A stretch of 7,250 bases of DNA. Origin: Wenzhouxiangella sp. Lineage in GTDB: Bacteria; Pseudomonadota; Gammaproteobacteria; Xanthomonadales; Wenzhouxiangellaceae. Positions within the stretch are counted from its first letter, which is position 1; each line of letters opens with the position of its first letter. The stretch covers positions 1-7,250 of the forward strand of contig SKZJ01000185.1 of the NCBI GenBank assembly GCA_007127425.1, given 5' to 3'. Made by a program: the position numbers and the translations under genes. The notes below the pieces were generated by a model that did no database searches, was not told the DNA's origin, and was given only the letters and a program-made list of their open reading frames with translations. Shown here in pieces: positions 7,217 through 7,250 of this stretch.

Positions 7217-7250
7217 ATCACGTGTTGGAAGCCGAAATTTCAAGCACCAA
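7213..7250 (+). CDS. Possible start of a further gene, cut by window edge
   Basis: An ATG 40 nt after the purF stop opens a frame that stays open to the window end and reads MDHVLEAEISST. Twelve codons are too few to identify a family, and the only purine-rich bases before it (GGG, 7208-7210) lie too close to be a proper binding site. In some pseudomonads purF is followed by metZ, but these residues do not resemble a MetZ start that I know. It could be a real co-transcribed gene or chance. Confidence 0.25.
   Translation, partial: MDHVLEAEISST

Noticed and set aside
7173..7250. A tRNA gene or intrinsic terminator at the window end
   Set aside because: I read both strands for cloverleaf arms and a GGTTCGAATCC-like T-arm and found only a partial resemblance without matching acceptor or anticodon stems. 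The hairpin lacks a T-run.

Overview
This window is an uninterrupted plus-strand run of seven housekeeping genes: trpB (5' end cut by the window edge), trpA, accD, folC, a dedD-like SPOR-domain gene, cvpA and purF. The DNA is GC-rich (my estimate by eye is in the 60s of percent). Protein features point to a gammaproteobacterium outside the enterics. AccD, FolC, DedD, CvpA and PurF follow the order familiar from Escherichia coli (accD-folC-dedD-cvpA-purF). Having trpBA directly upstream of accD is the arrangement I associate with Xanthomonas-like and related lineages. I cannot name the genus.

Layout: 2-1210 trpB; 1207-2046 trpA (TTG start overlapping the trpB stop by 4 nt); 2048-2956 accD (1-nt gap); 2973-4235 folC (16-nt gap, probable TTG start); 4254-5171 dedD-like gene with two SPOR domains (18-nt gap); 5168-5680 cvpA (4-nt ATGA overlap); 5682-7172 purF (1-nt gap). 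The last 78 bases hold a weak hairpin and perhaps the first codons of another gene. Nowhere before position 7173 is there a gene-free stretch longer than 18 nt. I see no internal promoter or terminator, so the block is most simply read as one transcription unit with extensive translational coupling.

The genes combine the last two steps of tryptophan synthesis (TrpBA), the carboxyltransferase beta subunit for malonyl-CoA (AccD), folate polyglutamylation (FolC), a septal peptidoglycan-binding protein (DedD-like), a membrane protein linked to purF (CvpA) and the first committed step of purine synthesis (PurF). FolC and PurF are linked in metabolism because purine synthesis uses formyl-folate. 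The others share growth-related demand rather than a pathway.

I found no mobile element, CRISPR array, RNA gene, defence system or other undescribed system; this is an ordinary core-genome region. The points worth a second look are modest: the doubled SPOR domain and its Pro-Glu hexanucleotide repeat, the non-ATG starts of trpA and folC, the G-poor junction before accD with no Shine-Dalgarno sequence, a substituted motif residue in FolC, and the unresolved 3' end after purF.
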